Assembly (NCBI RefSeq): GCF_900107935.1
Contig: NZ_FNVG01000008.1
Span: forward strand, 1 to 64,000
Reading direction: 5' to 3'
Origin: Vibrio hangzhouensis
GTDB lineage: Bacteria; Pseudomonadota; Gammaproteobacteria; Enterobacterales; Vibrionaceae
Length of the DNA: 64,000 nucleotides
Positions 54,804 to 64,000 of the stretch are shown here, in pieces (within the stretch, counting starts at the first letter, position 1; every line of letters begins with the position of its first letter). Under the pieces are notes generated by a model. It saw only the letters and a program-made list of their open reading frames with translations, searched no databases and was not told the DNA's origin. The position numbers and the translations under genes are program-made.

Positions 54804-56258
54804 ATGGACAAGGTATATCACTTTCTTACACTCGCCGGTATTGGACTCTATTGGGTTCTTGTTGCGGGTGTAACCTTAAGGGTTGTTTTAAAGCGACGCG
54901 CTGTCAGCGTATCGCTGGCCTGGTTGATGATCATATATATCCTTCCGGTAGTAGGTGTAATCTGCTATTTCATGTTTGGAGAACTCAACTTAGGAAGAAA
55001 GAGAGCCGAGCGTGCCAAGGAAATGTTCCATCCTTTCGGTGATTGGTTTTATCAACTTAACGACTGCAATGCCCATGTTACTGACGGCCTCGGCACCCAT
55101 ATTTCAAAAATAGACAACCTGTGTAACAACCGAATGGGGATACCTGCATTGTGTGGCAACAGCCTCCAGCTGCAAACCACCCCTGAAGAAATTTTACGGT
55201 CTGTCATCAAAGACATCGAACAGGCAAAAGTCAGCATTCGTATGGTGTTCTATATATGGCACCCAGGCGGTCTTGCAGACTCAGTAGCGGCAGCCTTGAT
55301 TCAGGCGTCCAAACGCGGAGTCGAGGTTAAAGTTCTTCTCGATTCCGCAGGTAGCCCGACCTTCTTTAAAAGCCACTGGGCTAAGATGATGCGCGACGCA
55401 GGCATCGAACTGGTGGAAGGACTGGAAGTGTCGCCGTGGCGTATCTTCCTTCGCAGACTAGACCTACGTCAGCACAGAAAAATCATCGTTATCGATGACG
55501 AAATTGGCTATACCGGTTCAATGAATATGGTAGACCCGGCTTATTTCAAGCAAAGTTCTGGAGTCGGCCAGTGGATTGATATCATGGCGCGTGTTCAGGG
55601 ACCGACGGTCAACGTCTTATCGGCGATTCACTGTTGGGACTGGGAAGTCGAAACTGGAGATCGGCAACTACCACAGCAACCGGAGTGTCAAATTGAGATC
55701 TCCGAAGATTCGAAACCTATCCAAGTGGTTCCGTCAGGTCCCGGTATGCCAGACCAGTTGATCGGGCAAGTACTGACGTTGGCAATGCACCAGGCAGAGC
55801 AATCTGTCCGAATCACTACACCGTATTTTGTACCCAGCGCGGATCTACTGGAAGTGATTAAGACTACCGCCCAACGCGGTGTTAACGTCGAGCTGATCAT
55901 TCCCAAGCGCAATGATTCCATGATGGTAAAGTGGGCATCACGTGCCTTCTATACAGACCTGCTCTCATCAGGCGTGAAAATCTACGAATTCGATGGCGGC
56001 TTGTTACATACCAAGTCTGTTGTCATCGATGAGTTATTCTGTCTGGTCGGCACCGTCAATATGGATATGCGAAGCCTGTGGCTCAACTTCGAAGTAACAC
56101 TGGCGGTAGAAGACCCAGAATTTACCAACGAGATGCATCAGTTGCAGACAAGCTATATCCGTCGTTCCGATTTGGTTGATTACGAAGTTTGGAAACACAG
56201 AAGCATCTATCACCGATTCTTTGAGCGACTATTTTACCTGTTCAACCCACTGCTCTGA
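54804..56258 (+). CDS. cls: Cardiolipin synthase (phospholipase D family)
   Basis: A 484-residue enzyme that joins two phosphatidylglycerols to cardiolipin and glycerol. Two N-terminal membrane helices (about 8-30 and 36-58) anchor it; two PLD domains follow, with HxK motifs at His224 ('RQHRKIIVIDDEIGYTGS') and His402 ('LHTKSVVIDELFCLVGTVN'). Length and layout match ClsA. AGGAAAA precedes the ATG. Followed by a 13-bp-stem terminator. Confidence 0.93.
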   Translation: MDKVYHFLTLAGIGLYWVLVAGVTLRVVLKRRAVSVSLAWLMIIYILPVVGVICYFMFGELNLGRKRAERAKEMFHPFGDWFYQLNDCNAHVTDGLGTHISKIDNLCNNRMGIPALCGNSLQLQTTPEEILRSVIKDIEQAKVSIRMVFYIWHPGGLADSVAAALIQASKRGVEVKVLLDSAGSPTFFKSHWAKMMRDAGIELVEGLEVSPWRIFLRRLDLRQHRKIIVIDDEIGYTGSMNMVDPAYFKQSSGVGQWIDIMARVQGPTVNVLSAIHCWDWEVETGDRQLPQQPECQIEISEDSKPIQVVPSGPGMPDQLIGQVLTLAMHQAEQSVRITTPYFVPSADLLEVIKTTAQRGVNVELIIPKRNDSMMVKWASRAFYTDLLSSGVKIYEFDGGLLHTKSVVIDELFCLVGTVNMDMRSLWLNFEVTLAVEDPEFTNEMHQLQTSYIRRSDLVDYEVWKHRSIYHRFFERLFYLFNPLL

Positions 56259-56289
56259 CCTTCGGTTGTTTTATTAGCAGTTGTTCCTT

Positions 56290-56325
56290 ACGAAGGCTAA
56301 AGACTTGAAACTCTTTAGCCTTCGT
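56290..56325 (+). terminator. Terminator-like hairpin after cls
   Basis: ACGAAGGCTAAAG and CTTTAGCCTTCGT form a perfect 13-bp stem around a 10-nt loop, followed by GGTTTATT. It lies 32 bp after the cls stop and 72 bp before the metC start. Confidence 0.8.
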
Positions 56326-56396
56326 GGTTTATTGCTAATAACAATAACTACTCTCCTATGCACACTTGTTGCTGTAGGTTCAGACAGGGATTCTAA

Positions 56397-57602
56397 ATGT
56401 CAGAGAGCAAAACCACTAAATTTGTCACTGCAGGCCGTGATAAGAAATGGACAAACGGTGTGGTAAACCCACCCGTTCAGCGCGCCTCAACCATCGTTTT
56501 TGATACCGTTGCCGAAAAAAACCACGCCACCATCAACCGCGCAAATAAGACTTTGTTCTATGGACGCCGTGGTACCAACACTCACTTTGCATTTCAGGAT
56601 GCCATGACCGAAATTGAAGGTGGAACGGGTTGTGCACTCTACCCATGCGGTACCGCAGCCATTTCTAATGCCATTCTGTCTTTTGTCGAAACTGGCGACC
56701 ATATCCTGATGGTCGATACCTGTTATGAACCAACCCGCGATTTTTGCGATAGCATCATGAAAAAGATGGGAGTAGAAACCACTTACTACGACCCGATGAT
56801 TGGTGAAGGCATTCGTGAGTTAATCCAACCCAATACCAAGATTCTATTTTTGGAATCTCCAGGGTCAATTACGATGGAAGTGCAAGATGTGCCCGGTATG
56901 GCAAAGATTGCTCACGAACATGACGTGATTGTAATGCTGGACAATACCTGGGGAGCAGGCGTCAATTTCTCACCGTTTGAGCATGGCGTAGATATCTCAA
57001 TACAGGCGGCGACGAAATACATTGTCGGCCATTCAGATGTGATGCTCGGCACCGCAGTTACCCATGAGAAATACTGGGACCAATTGCGTGAACAAAGCTA
57101 CCTGATGGGTCAGTGCGTCTCTCCTGACGACGCATACCTCGGTTTACGTGGTATTAGAACTCTTGACGTACGATTGCGTCAACACGCGGAAAACAGCCTC
57201 AAAGTGGCTGAGTGGCTCGCTTCACGCCCGGAAGTCGACCACGTGCGTCATCCGGCGTTGGCGACCTGTCCGGGCAGCGAGTATTTCCACCGTGACTTTA
57301 CCGGAGGTAATGGCCTGTTTTCATTTATCTTGAAAACGAGTTGCCCTAAAGCGACAACAGCGTTACTGGATGGTATGAAGCATTTCAGTATGGGCTACTC
57401 TTGGGGTGGATTTGAGAGTTTGATTCTGGCCAACGAGCCAAAAAGCTTTAAATCACTGCGAACGGTTGCCAATCCTAACTTCACTGGCACTTTGATTCGT
57501 CTGCACATTGGACTAGAAAGTGTTGATGATCTGATTGATGATCTGAAAGCAGGTTTTGAGCGCTATAACTCTGTCATTCAAGAACAAGCGCTGACACAAT
57601 AA
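56397..57602 (+). CDS. metC: Cystathionine beta-lyase
   Basis: A 401-residue PLP enzyme of the Cys/Met metabolism family; MetC cleaves cystathionine to homocysteine, pyruvate and ammonia. The cofactor lysine is Lys207 in 'SIQAATKYIVGHSDVMLG'. 'YGRRGTNTHFAFQDAMTEIE', 'YPCGTAAISNAILSFV' and 'HIGLESVDDLIDDLKAGF' are typical and favour MetC over MetB. AGGGA lies upstream of the ATG. No clear MetJ box was found. Confidence 0.93.
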   Translation: MSESKTTKFVTAGRDKKWTNGVVNPPVQRASTIVFDTVAEKNHATINRANKTLFYGRRGTNTHFAFQDAMTEIEGGTGCALYPCGTAAISNAILSFVETGDHILMVDTCYEPTRDFCDSIMKKMGVETTYYDPMIGEGIRELIQPNTKILFLESPGSITMEVQDVPGMAKIAHEHDVIVMLDNTWGAGVNFSPFEHGVDISIQAATKYIVGHSDVMLGTAVTHEKYWDQLREQSYLMGQCVSPDDAYLGLRGIRTLDVRLRQHAENSLKVAEWLASRPEVDHVRHPALATCPGSEYFHRDFTGGNGLFSFILKTSCPKATTALLDGMKHFSMGYSWGGFESLILANEPKSFKSLRTVANPNFTGTLIRLHIGLESVDDLIDDLKAGFERYNSVIQEQALTQ

Positions 57603-57611
57603 ATAACTCAA

Positions 57612-57638
57612 TGGCTTTCTCACAGAAGGCCATTTTTC
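57612..57638 (+). terminator. Rho-independent terminator of metC
   Basis: ATGGCTTTC-TCACA-GAAGGCCAT (one wobble pair) followed by TTTTC, about 10 bp after the metC stop. Confidence 0.85.
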
Positions 57639-57663
57639 TATACACCCAGTAAGGACACCCTCT

Positions 57664-58287
57664 TTGAGCATCTCTAAGCCACGCCTTTACTACGTTTATG
57701 ACCCTATGTGCTCCTGGTGCTGGGGATTTCGGCCCACCTGGCAGGCAGTGAAAACACAGCTAAAAGATCAGGTCGACATTCATTACGTTTTGGGCGGCCT
57801 CGCCCCGGATTCTGATGTCCCAATGCCACTTGAGATGCAGCAACAAATTGCCAGCTACTGGCGTAAAATTGCAGATTATCTGGGGACCGAATTTAACTAT
57901 GACTTCTGGTCGCAAAATACGCCCAGGCGGTCTACCTACCCAGCCTGTCGAGCCATCATTGCCGCCCGTAATCAAGGTGCAGAGAAAAACATGTACCATG
58001 CTATTCAGCGAGCGTACTATCTGGAAGCGAAGAACCCAAGTGACAATGCTGTGTTAGTGGATGTGGCTCAGTCTATCGGTCTCAACGGTGTGCAATTCGA
58101 GACCGATCTTCTGTCAGAGGCAACAAATGAGTATCTAAACAACGAAATTGCCTTCGCGCGATCTATTGGTGGTAACAGCTTTCCGTCACTGATTTTGCAA
58201 ACGCAAGACCGCTTGATTGATATTCCGATCGACTATAAAGACCCGAGCAGATTGTTGAGCCTGATTATGGCGGATATCAACCATTAA
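57664..58287 (+). CDS. DsbA-family (FrnE-like) thioredoxin-fold protein
   Basis: A 207-residue thioredoxin-fold protein without signal peptide, so cytoplasmic. The redox motif is Cys16-Ser-Trp-Cys19 in 'YDPMCSWCWGFRPTW', typical of the DsbA/FrnE group. The cis-Pro follows in 'GNSFPSLILQT'. Role likely in thiol-disulfide exchange or glutathione-linked reactions; substrate unknown. The start is TTG at 57664 with AAGGA eight bases upstream; no in-frame ATG precedes the motif. It starts 26 bp after the metC terminator. Confidence 0.87.
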   Translation: MSISKPRLYYVYDPMCSWCWGFRPTWQAVKTQLKDQVDIHYVLGGLAPDSDVPMPLEMQQQIASYWRKIADYLGTEFNYDFWSQNTPRRSTYPACRAIIAARNQGAEKNMYHAIQRAYYLEAKNPSDNAVLVDVAQSIGLNGVQFETDLLSEATNEYLNNEIAFARSIGGNSFPSLILQTQDRLIDIPIDYKDPSRLLSLIMADINH

Positions 58288-58318
58288 AAAGCCAGGCTGT
58301 TAATGGCCTGGCTCTTAT
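58286..58318. terminator. Terminator between DsbA-like gene and tandem trypsin gene
   Basis: AGCCAGGC-TGTTAATG-GCCTGGCT, with TCTTATT on the plus side and AAAAA (TTTTT on the minus strand) on the other. It can end both convergent transcripts. Confidence 0.85.
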
Positions 58319-58322
58319 TAAT

Positions 58323-60464
58323 TCACTCTTCCAGCTGGAAATCTCGCCTTCGCAATACCGAAGACATTAACAATCCCAAAATCCAAAATAGGCTCAGACT
58401 TCCCCCACTGCTATCACTATAGCAACCAACCTCGGCCGTACTGCCGCCTATCGTAACAGTAGCAGGAGTATCGCATGTGTCGCCTATTACCTCTTCTGTG
58501 ATTTCTTCATCAGTGACTCCTTCTTCTTCCCCTACTGGGTTACTTTGCTGTAAGAGAAATTCGGGGAAGCTTATTACCACGTCTGGGGCCTCCTCAGAGT
58601 CAAAATATGACTTCAACCAATCGAGATAGTAATACACATCGCTATACCACGTTGGTAACGTCACCGAACTGCAAATCCTGTCTATAAGTGGGCTGGCGCT
58701 CATTACACCAACTACGACTCCATCTTTAACAAGAGGACCGCCAGTATCTCCTGTACAAGCTCCGTTTCCCACTATGGTATCGCCACCATTGGTTTCTGAA
58801 ATGGTTGGCAGAGAACATATCTTCATCGGATCGTCTGGAGAGGCAATATACCTCGGATATTTTTCTGCGGTTTCCAGTCGCTGATAACACAGCTCATTTG
58901 AAATGTAAGCAACACCCGTTTCTTTAAGAATAGTGTCTTCCTGCCCATTAATCCTCCAGCCTGCTACTTGAAGGTTGGCGACAGGGTTTGCTGGATCCCA
59001 CTGCAGATCTAACTGCAACAACTCAGCATGTAACGTGGAGTCGTTGATTAAAGGCGCTATGGTGTCTGGCAGATCCCGCTCAGAGTACAGCAGTGCCAAG
59101 TCATTTTGAAATGCCGTCGTGACTACGGTGTCACCAAATTCGTCCACCTCCACAGAATGGATTGGGTCGTACTGCGGGTGAATCACGATATGAGTAATGT
59201 TATAAACGTTTGATAATTTTGCAGCGGCCAGGTCGGCAGTCCCTGCTGTTACCGCGATCTCTTTTGGTTTTACCACCTCAAATTGAGTGAAGCTCTCCGG
59301 ATTGCCAGGGTCACCTTCAAGACTAGTGCCAGACTGAACCAAACAGTGGGCTGCCGTTAAAATCCACCTTTTGCTTAGAATCATACCACTACATTTATGT
59401 TGCTCAGCTTCAAATGATGCACGAATGGAGACAACATAAGGGTATTCTTCTTCCATTTCTGATACGCTTTTCTCTACAAGAAAATCAGGTAAGCTGATTA
59501 CCTTTTCCGGCGGCTCTTCCATATTTTTATGAACATTTAACCAATCTAAATAGTGGTGTACGTTACTGTACCAAGTTGGCAGAGTAACCGAACTGCACAC
59601 GTCGTAAATAATTGGACTCGCACTAATGATTCCAACCAATACCCCATCTTTCACAAGTGGCCCACCCGTGTCGCCAATACAGGCACCATTGCCCCATATT
59701 TGATCTCCAATAGTCTCTACCGTTGTTGGTAAGGTACATATTTTCGTCGGGTCGTCTGGAGAGGCAATGTACCTTGGATAGTCTTCTGCCGACTCTAGTC
59801 GTTGGTAACACAGCTCATTAGAAATGTAAGCAACACTGGTTTCGTTAAGAGTGGTGTCGCCACCAGTTCCCCACCCCGCTACCGTCAAATTAAATGGTGG
59901 GTTTGCATCATCCCATTCCTGCTCTAGCAGCTGTAATGCAGCGTAGTCTTCGTCGTTAGGTAAAATATCAACGGCAACTTCTGGGAGATCACGCTCTGAA
60001 TACAATAGCGCTAGATCATGTTGAAATGCCGTTGTGACCGTAACATTACCAGCTTCATCCGTTTCTACGGAATGGAGCGGGTCGTACTGTGGGTGAATTA
60101 CAATGTGGGTGATATTATATATGTTTGAGAAACCAACGGCGGCAAGGTCAGCGGTTCCTACTGTTACCGAAATCTCCTTCGGCTTCACAACCTCATATGT
60201 CGTGAAACTTTCTTGATTATTAGGTTCTCCCTCTAAACTGGTGGAAGAGTTAATTAGACAGTGAGCAGCAGTCAGAATCCAACGTTCATTGAGTACAACA
60301 CCACCACACTTATGATCTTCCGCTTCAAAAGAGGCCCTGACAGAAACCATGTAACTATAGTCAGCATCGAATTCAAGTTGCTCGACCTCATCACCATACA
60401 CAATCGCATAACTGGACGCGGAGACCGCCCACACTAATAGAGCAGAGAATATTCGCCGTAACAT
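58323..60464 (-). CDS. Secreted tandem trypsin-fold protein with Ser-to-Thr change in both active sites and GlyGly-CTERM tail
   Basis: A 713-residue exported protein. The signal peptide ends 'SASSYA' at residue 20, leaving Ile21-Val22 as the mature N-terminus. Two S1-peptidase domains follow: one at about 21-312 (His68 in TAAHC, Asp150, Thr266 in GDTGGP) and one at about 328-620 (His373, Asp455, Thr573 in GDTGGP). In both, the nucleophilic Ser is Thr, encoded by different codons (ACG and ACT). The two copies are very similar, implying internal duplication; domain 2 lacks an Ile-Val start. The tail has 'SSGGSLSLFWILGLLMSS' and RRR, a GlyGly-CTERM signal of type II-secreted, rhombosortase-processed proteins such as Vibrio Ves proteases. 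It may be inactive, weakly active or act as a binding protein. Confidence 0.9.
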   Translation of the reverse strand: MLRRIFSALLVWAVSASSYAIVYGDEVEQLEFDADYSYMVSVRASFEAEDHKCGGVVLNERWILTAAHCLINSSTSLEGEPNNQESFTTYEVVKPKEISVTVGTADLAAVGFSNIYNITHIVIHPQYDPLHSVETDEAGNVTVTTAFQHDLALLYSERDLPEVAVDILPNDEDYAALQLLEQEWDDANPPFNLTVAGWGTGGDTTLNETSVAYISNELCYQRLESAEDYPRYIASPDDPTKICTLPTTVETIGDQIWGNGACIGDTGGPLVKDGVLVGIISASPIIYDVCSSVTLPTWYSNVHHYLDWLNVHKNMEEPPEKVISLPDFLVEKSVSEMEEEYPYVVSIRASFEAEQHKCSGMILSKRWILTAAHCLVQSGTSLEGDPGNPESFTQFEVVKPKEIAVTAGTADLAAAKLSNVYNITHIVIHPQYDPIHSVEVDEFGDTVVTTAFQNDLALLYSERDLPDTIAPLINDSTLHAELLQLDLQWDPANPVANLQVAGWRINGQEDTILKETGVAYISNELCYQRLETAEKYPRYIASPDDPMKICSLPTISETNGGDTIVGNGACTGDTGGPLVKDGVVVGVMSASPLIDRICSSVTLPTWYSDVYYYLDWLKSYFDSEEAPDVVISFPEFLLQQSNPVGEEEGVTDEEITEEVIGDTCDTPATVTIGGSTAEVGCYSDSSGGSLSLFWILGLLMSSVLRRRDFQLEE

Positions 60465-60783
60465 AATAAGCCTTCCTTGACGTTTTTTTTTAAGCCAAGA
60501 AAACTATAGCTAAGCAAATAGAACAACATTTTCTTAGAGTAATCAATTGCACAGCAACCATGTTATATTCAATGTGCTGACTAACAATTCTGTGACTCAA
60601 GTCTATTTGATAATTGATTGTTAAAGCTCAATAAAATCAGATGACTAGTGCATATTTTTAAGCCTCAAAGTACTCAGGACGTCGTTATTCGTCTTAGAAC
60701 TGAGAATGACTGCAAATAGCCTATATGCATAGATAGAAAAAGCGGGATGGTAACGAGCGATCATCGCTCATTTTGAGGACAAA
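60465..60783. other. Intergenic region between gyrA 3' end and the tandem trypsin gene
   Basis: About 320 bp with no supported gene. It contains the promoter region of the leftward trypsin-fold gene. AT-rich near 60530-60660; nothing more specific was recognised. Confidence 0.5.
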
Positions 60784-60810
60784 AAAACCTGCCTCAAAAG
60801 GCAGGTTTTC
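60784..60810 (-). terminator. Rho-independent terminator of gyrA
   Basis: On the minus strand AAAACCTGCC-TTTTG-AGGCAGGTTTTTTT, starting 19 bp after the gyrA stop. Confidence 0.92.
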
Positions 60811-60828
60811 TATTATTCGAGTATTTGA

Positions 60829-63462
60829 TTACTCTTCAGAAGCGTCATCCGCTGCTGGTGCTTCAGGAGCATCTGTTGCTGCAGCATCTGCTACCGCGCC
60901 TTCTGTACCCTCTTCACCTTCAACCGCTTCCAACTCTTCCACTTCATCAATACGTTGCAAGCCGACTACCGACTCATCTGATGCAGTGCGGATTAGCGTC
61001 ACACCTTGAGTATTACGACCAACCTGACTCACCTCAGCAACACGAGTACGAACCAGCGTACCTGCGTCAGTGATCATCATCATTTCGTCGCCTTCCTCAA
61101 CTTGGATTGCACCAACGACAGGACCGTTTCGTTCAGAAACTTTAATAGAAACAACACCCTGTGTTGCTCGACCTTTTGTTGGATACTCTGCAAGTTCTGT
61201 ACGCTTACCATAACCGTTTTGAGTCACGGTCAGAACGTCACCTTCATTGGAAGGAACAATCAGAGACACTACCTGGTCGTCATCAGCCAGTTTCATTCCA
61301 CGAACGCCTGCCGCGGTACGGCCCATAGCACGTACTTTGTCTTCACTAAAGCGAACTACTTTACCCGCTTTGGAGAACAGCATGATGTCGCTTTGACCAT
61401 CTGTGATATCAACACCGATTAACGAGTCGTCATCACGCAGGTTCACAGCAATCAGGCCGTTTGAACGAACGTTAGAGAACTGATCTAGAGAAGTCTTCTT
61501 AACGGTACCGTCACCAGTTGCCATAAAGATGAATTTCTCTGGGCTGAATTCACTGACTGGTAGAATCGCCGTAATACGCTCACCTTCTTCCAGAGGAAGA
61601 ATGTTAACGATAGGCTTACCACGAGCGGTACGACTTGCTAGTGGCAATTGATATACTTTCAGACGGTAAGTCTTACCGCGCGTAGAGAAGCACAAGATAT
61701 TATCGTGAGTATTAGCAACAAGCAGACGCTCGATGTAATCCTCATCCTTCATCTTAGTGGCACTCTTACCTTTACCACCACGGCGCTGGGCTTCGTAGTC
61801 GCTCAGGATTTGATACTTAACATAACCTTCGTGAGACAGAGTCACTACTACGTCTTCACGAGCGATCAGCTCTTCCATATCAATATCGTGAACTGCCGCG
61901 GTAATTTCACTGCGACGCTCATCACCGTAAGTAGCCTGAGCCTCTTCAAGTTCCTCGGTGATCACTTCCATCAAGCGCTCTGTGCTTGCAAGGATGTGCA
62001 TTAATTCTGCAATTTCTTCTAGAAGTGCTTTGTACTCTTCTAGGATCTTCTCATGCTCTAGACCAGTTAGACGGTGTAGGCGAAGTTCTAGAATCGCTTG
62101 AGCTTGTTGCTCAGTCAGGTAGTACAGACCGTCACGGATACCGTATTGGTCTTCCAGCCAATCCGGACGAGCTGCATCGGTACCAGCACGCTCTAGCATA
62201 GATGCAACGCTACCTAGTTCCCAGCCGCGAGAAACCAGACCCACTTTCGCTTCGGCTGGTGTTGGCGCGTTCTTGATAAGTTCTATAACTTCATCGATAT
62301 TCGCTAGGGCCAATGACAATGCTTCGAGGATGTGAGCACGGTCTCTTGCTTTACGAAGTTCGAAGATAGTACGACGAGTCACAACCTCACGGCGGTGATC
62401 AACGAAGCACTTCAGCATGTCCTTAAGGTTGAACAGCTGTGGCTGACCATTATTCAGGGCAACCATGTTGATGCCGAATGTCGTTTGCAGCTGAGTTTGT
62501 GAGTACAGGTTGTTTAGAACCACTTCACCTACCGCATCACGCTTACATTCGATAACGATACGCATACCGTCTTTATCAGACTCATCACGTAATGCGCTAA
62601 TACCTTCTACTTTCTTATCTTTAACTAGCTCAGCAATCTTTTCGATCAGGCGAGCTTTGTTCACCTGATAAGGGATCTCAGTGACAATAATGGTTTCTCT
62701 ACCATTCTTGTCTTCTTCGATCTCTGCTTTAGAACGCATGTAGACCTTACCACGACCCGTCTTGTAAGCATCGATGATGCCTTTACGGCCACTGATCAGT
62801 GCCGCTGTCGGGAAGTCTGGGCCCGGGATATAATCCATGAGCTCATCAATGGTGATGTCTTCATTCTTGATGTACGCCAAACAGCCATCGATAACCTCAT
62901 TCAGGTTATGCGGTGGAATGTTGGTTGCCATACCTACTGCGATACCGGACGCACCGTTAACAAGCAGGTTTGGAATCTTAGTCGGCAGAACCGCTGGAAT
63001 TTGCTCTGTTCCGTCATAGTTAGGAACATAGTCAACGGTTTCTTTGTCTAGGTCTGCCAACAGCTCATGAGCGATTTTAGCCATGCGCACTTCGGTATAA
63101 CGCATTGCCGCCGCTGAATCGCCGTCAATGGAACCGAAGTTGCCTTGACCGTCGACCAACATGTAGCGAAGTGAGAACGGCTGAGCCATACGAACAATAG
63201 TGTCGTACACAGCACTATCACCGTGAGGGTGATATTTACCGATTACGTCGCCAACCACACGGGCAGACTTTTTATATGGTTTATTCCAATCATTTCCCAG
63301 TACATTCATCGCGAACAAAACGCGGCGGTGAACTGGTTTTAGGCCATCACGCACATCTGGAAGAGCACGACCCACGATAACTGACATCGCGTAGTCGAGG
63401 TACGAGCCTCTCAGCTCATCTTCAATGTTTACGGGCGTGATCTCTTTAGCTAGATCGCTCAT
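60829..63462 (-). CDS. gyrA: DNA gyrase subunit A
   Basis: An 877-residue type IIA topoisomerase subunit that, with GyrB, introduces negative supercoils. The catalytic Tyr122 lies in '[10 protein letters not shown]'. The quinolone-resistance region reads '[12 protein letters not shown]' with Ser83 and Asp87, the wild-type residues. The GyrA-box is '[10 protein letters not shown]' before the beta-pinwheel C-terminal domain. The last 40 residues are an acidic Glu/Ala tail, common in Vibrio and Shewanella GyrA. The start at 63462 matches the family's N-terminus ([17 protein letters not shown]). Confidence 0.98.
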   Translation of the reverse strand: MSDLAKEITPVNIEDELRGSYLDYAMSVIVGRALPDVRDGLKPVHRRVLFAMNVLGNDWNKPYKKSARVVGDVIGKYHPHGDSAVYDTIVRMAQPFSLRYMLVDGQGNFGSIDGDSAAAMRYTEVRMAKIAHELLADLDKETVDYVPNYDGTEQIPAVLPTKIPNLLVNGASGIAVGMATNIPPHNLNEVIDGCLAYIKNEDITIDELMDYIPGPDFPTAALISGRKGIIDAYKTGRGKVYMRSKAEIEEDKNGRETIIVTEIPYQVNKARLIEKIAELVKDKKVEGISALRDESDKDGMRIVIECKRDAVGEVVLNNLYSQTQLQTTFGINMVALNNGQPQLFNLKDMLKCFVDHRREVVTRRTIFELRKARDRAHILEALSLALANIDEVIELIKNAPTPAEAKVGLVSRGWELGSVASMLERAGTDAARPDWLEDQYGIRDGLYYLTEQQAQAILELRLHRLTGLEHEKILEEYKALLEEIAELMHILASTERLMEVITEELEEAQATYGDERRSEITAAVHDIDMEELIAREDVVVTLSHEGYVKYQILSDYEAQRRGGKGKSATKMKDEDYIERLLVANTHDNILCFSTRGKTYRLKVYQLPLASRTARGKPIVNILPLEEGERITAILPVSEFSPEKFIFMATGDGTVKKTSLDQFSNVRSNGLIAVNLRDDDSLIGVDITDGQSDIMLFSKAGKVVRFSEDKVRAMGRTAAGVRGMKLADDDQVVSLIVPSNEGDVLTVTQNGYGKRTELAEYPTKGRATQGVVSIKVSERNGPVVGAIQVEEGDEMMMITDAGTLVRTRVAEVSQVGRNTQGVTLIRTASDESVVGLQRIDEVEELEAVEGEEGTEGAVADAAATDAPEAPAADDASEE

Positions 63463-63774
63463 AGAGCCAATATCCCTCTATAGTTTGATCGTATACTCGA
63501 TACGTATAAGGTGACAAAATATAACACAATAATACTGCGTTCGGCATCACTTTCCCTTCGCTTTTATCATGTTGTGACCTTGGTTGGGAATCAAATGTCC
63601 AGAATTTGCACATTTCTAATCTATGACTCTGAAAAGCGGCGAAAAAACGGCCAATCAATCGACGAAATTGTGGCGTTAATATAGAAATGGAATGTTTCTA
63701 CCCGCTCTTGGATATCCCAAATAGCAATTTGCGGTATACTGCTTGCCAATCTCGGAACACAGAACTTGGCACAT
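63463..63774. other. gyrA-ubiG divergent intergenic region
   Basis: About 310 bp holding the promoters of gyrA (leftward) and ubiG (rightward). Short open frames on the minus strand have no support. This divergent arrangement is the same as in E. coli and other gammaproteobacteria. Confidence 0.6.
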
Positions 63775-64000
63775 ATGGATAAGCAACAAAACGTCGACTT
63801 AAACGAAATTAAAAAATTTGAAGAGATGGCCAGTCGTTGGTGGGATCTTGAAGGTGAGTTCAAACCACTGCATCAAATCAACCCACTCAGGCTCAACTAC
63901 GTACTGGAAAAAGCCAATGGCCTGTTTGGGAAAACGGTTCTGGACGTTGGCTGTGGTGGTGGCATTCTTGCTGAGAGCATGGCCAAACAAGGCGCTGATG
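63775..64000 (+). CDS. ubiG: Ubiquinone biosynthesis O-methyltransferase, 5' part
   Basis: The first 75 codons of ubiG; the gene continues past the window end. '[20 protein letters not shown]', 'INPLRLNYV' and the SAM-binding motif I '[20 protein letters not shown]' identify it clearly. UbiG performs both O-methylation steps of ubiquinone synthesis. Divergent from gyrA, as in E. coli. Confidence 0.95.
   Translation, partial: MDKQQNVDLNEIKKFEEMASRWWDLEGEFKPLHQINPLRLNYVLEKANGLFGKTVLDVGCGGGILAESMAKQGAD

Noticed and set aside
60829-63462. Quinolone-resistance changes in gyrA
   Set aside because: Residues 83 and 87 are Ser and Asp, the wild-type pair.

Overview
The window looks like a chromosomal segment of a marine gammaproteobacterium of the family Vibrionaceae, most likely a Vibrio. 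The reasons are the divergent gyrA/ubiG pair, a six-gene Mrp antiporter operon with fused A and B subunits, a DUF2947-type gene beside rimJ and tyrR, the two-component and c-di-GMP gene repertoire, and a GlyGly-CTERM secreted protease. This identification rests on recognising protein families, not on a database search. No rRNA, tRNA, CRISPR array, prophage or complete insertion sequence was seen.

Layout. 1-820: 3' end of a VOC/glyoxalase gene, then a short MITE-like repeat and a terminator. 820-6450: mrpABCDEFG-type Na+/H+ antiporter operon (minus strand). 6990-8160: a Lys/Glu-rich exported coiled-coil protein, a REP/BIME-like repeat cluster and a periplasmic rhodanese. 8245-11470: a DASS anion transporter with a cNMP-domain histidine kinase and a receiver protein. 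11700-14910: DUF2947, HD-domain, rimJ-like and tyrR genes. 15187-19480: a DMT exporter, then glpD and glpK in divergent orientation around GlpR-type operators. 19600-23155: prolyl aminopeptidase, LysR regulator and D-amino-acid dehydrogenase. 23576-26568: an AT-richer pair of exported TPR/Sel1 proteins. 26970-33225: glpR, a HAD phosphatase, a large hybrid histidine kinase and an HD-GYP response regulator. 33360-36500: AbrB-like membrane protein, psuG and a psuK-type kinase. 36727-44666: HD-GYP gene, second DeoR regulator, glycerophosphodiesterase and a ugpBAEC operon ending in a HAD-IIB phosphatase. 44711-50250: internally deleted NCS2 permease pseudogene, fatty-acid desaturase, MFS transporter, GGDEF protein, REC-CheC protein and DUF1289 protein. 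50391-58290: full-length MITE, META lipoprotein, RNA-modification genes, NSS transporter, cardiolipin synthase, metC and a DsbA-like gene. 58323-64000: tandem trypsin-fold protein, gyrA and the start of ubiG.

How the genes fit together. The strongest theme is glycerol and glycerophosphodiester use: uptake (ugpBAEC), hydrolysis (ugpQ-like), two HAD phosphatases, glpK, glpD, and two DeoR regulators. TGTTCG-type sites lie at glpD/glpK and TGTTCA-type half-sites at ugp, which suggests two related but separate DeoR regulons. A second theme is signalling: three c-di-GMP enzymes (two HD-GYP, one GGDEF), each next to a receiver or sensory domain.

The most unusual items are: a secreted protein with two trypsin-fold domains, both carrying Thr where the catalytic Ser should be; a 265-bp MITE with a deletion derivative 50 kb away; an in-frame permease pseudogene joining a start region directly to a C-terminus; and a ugp operon carrying its own phosphatase.
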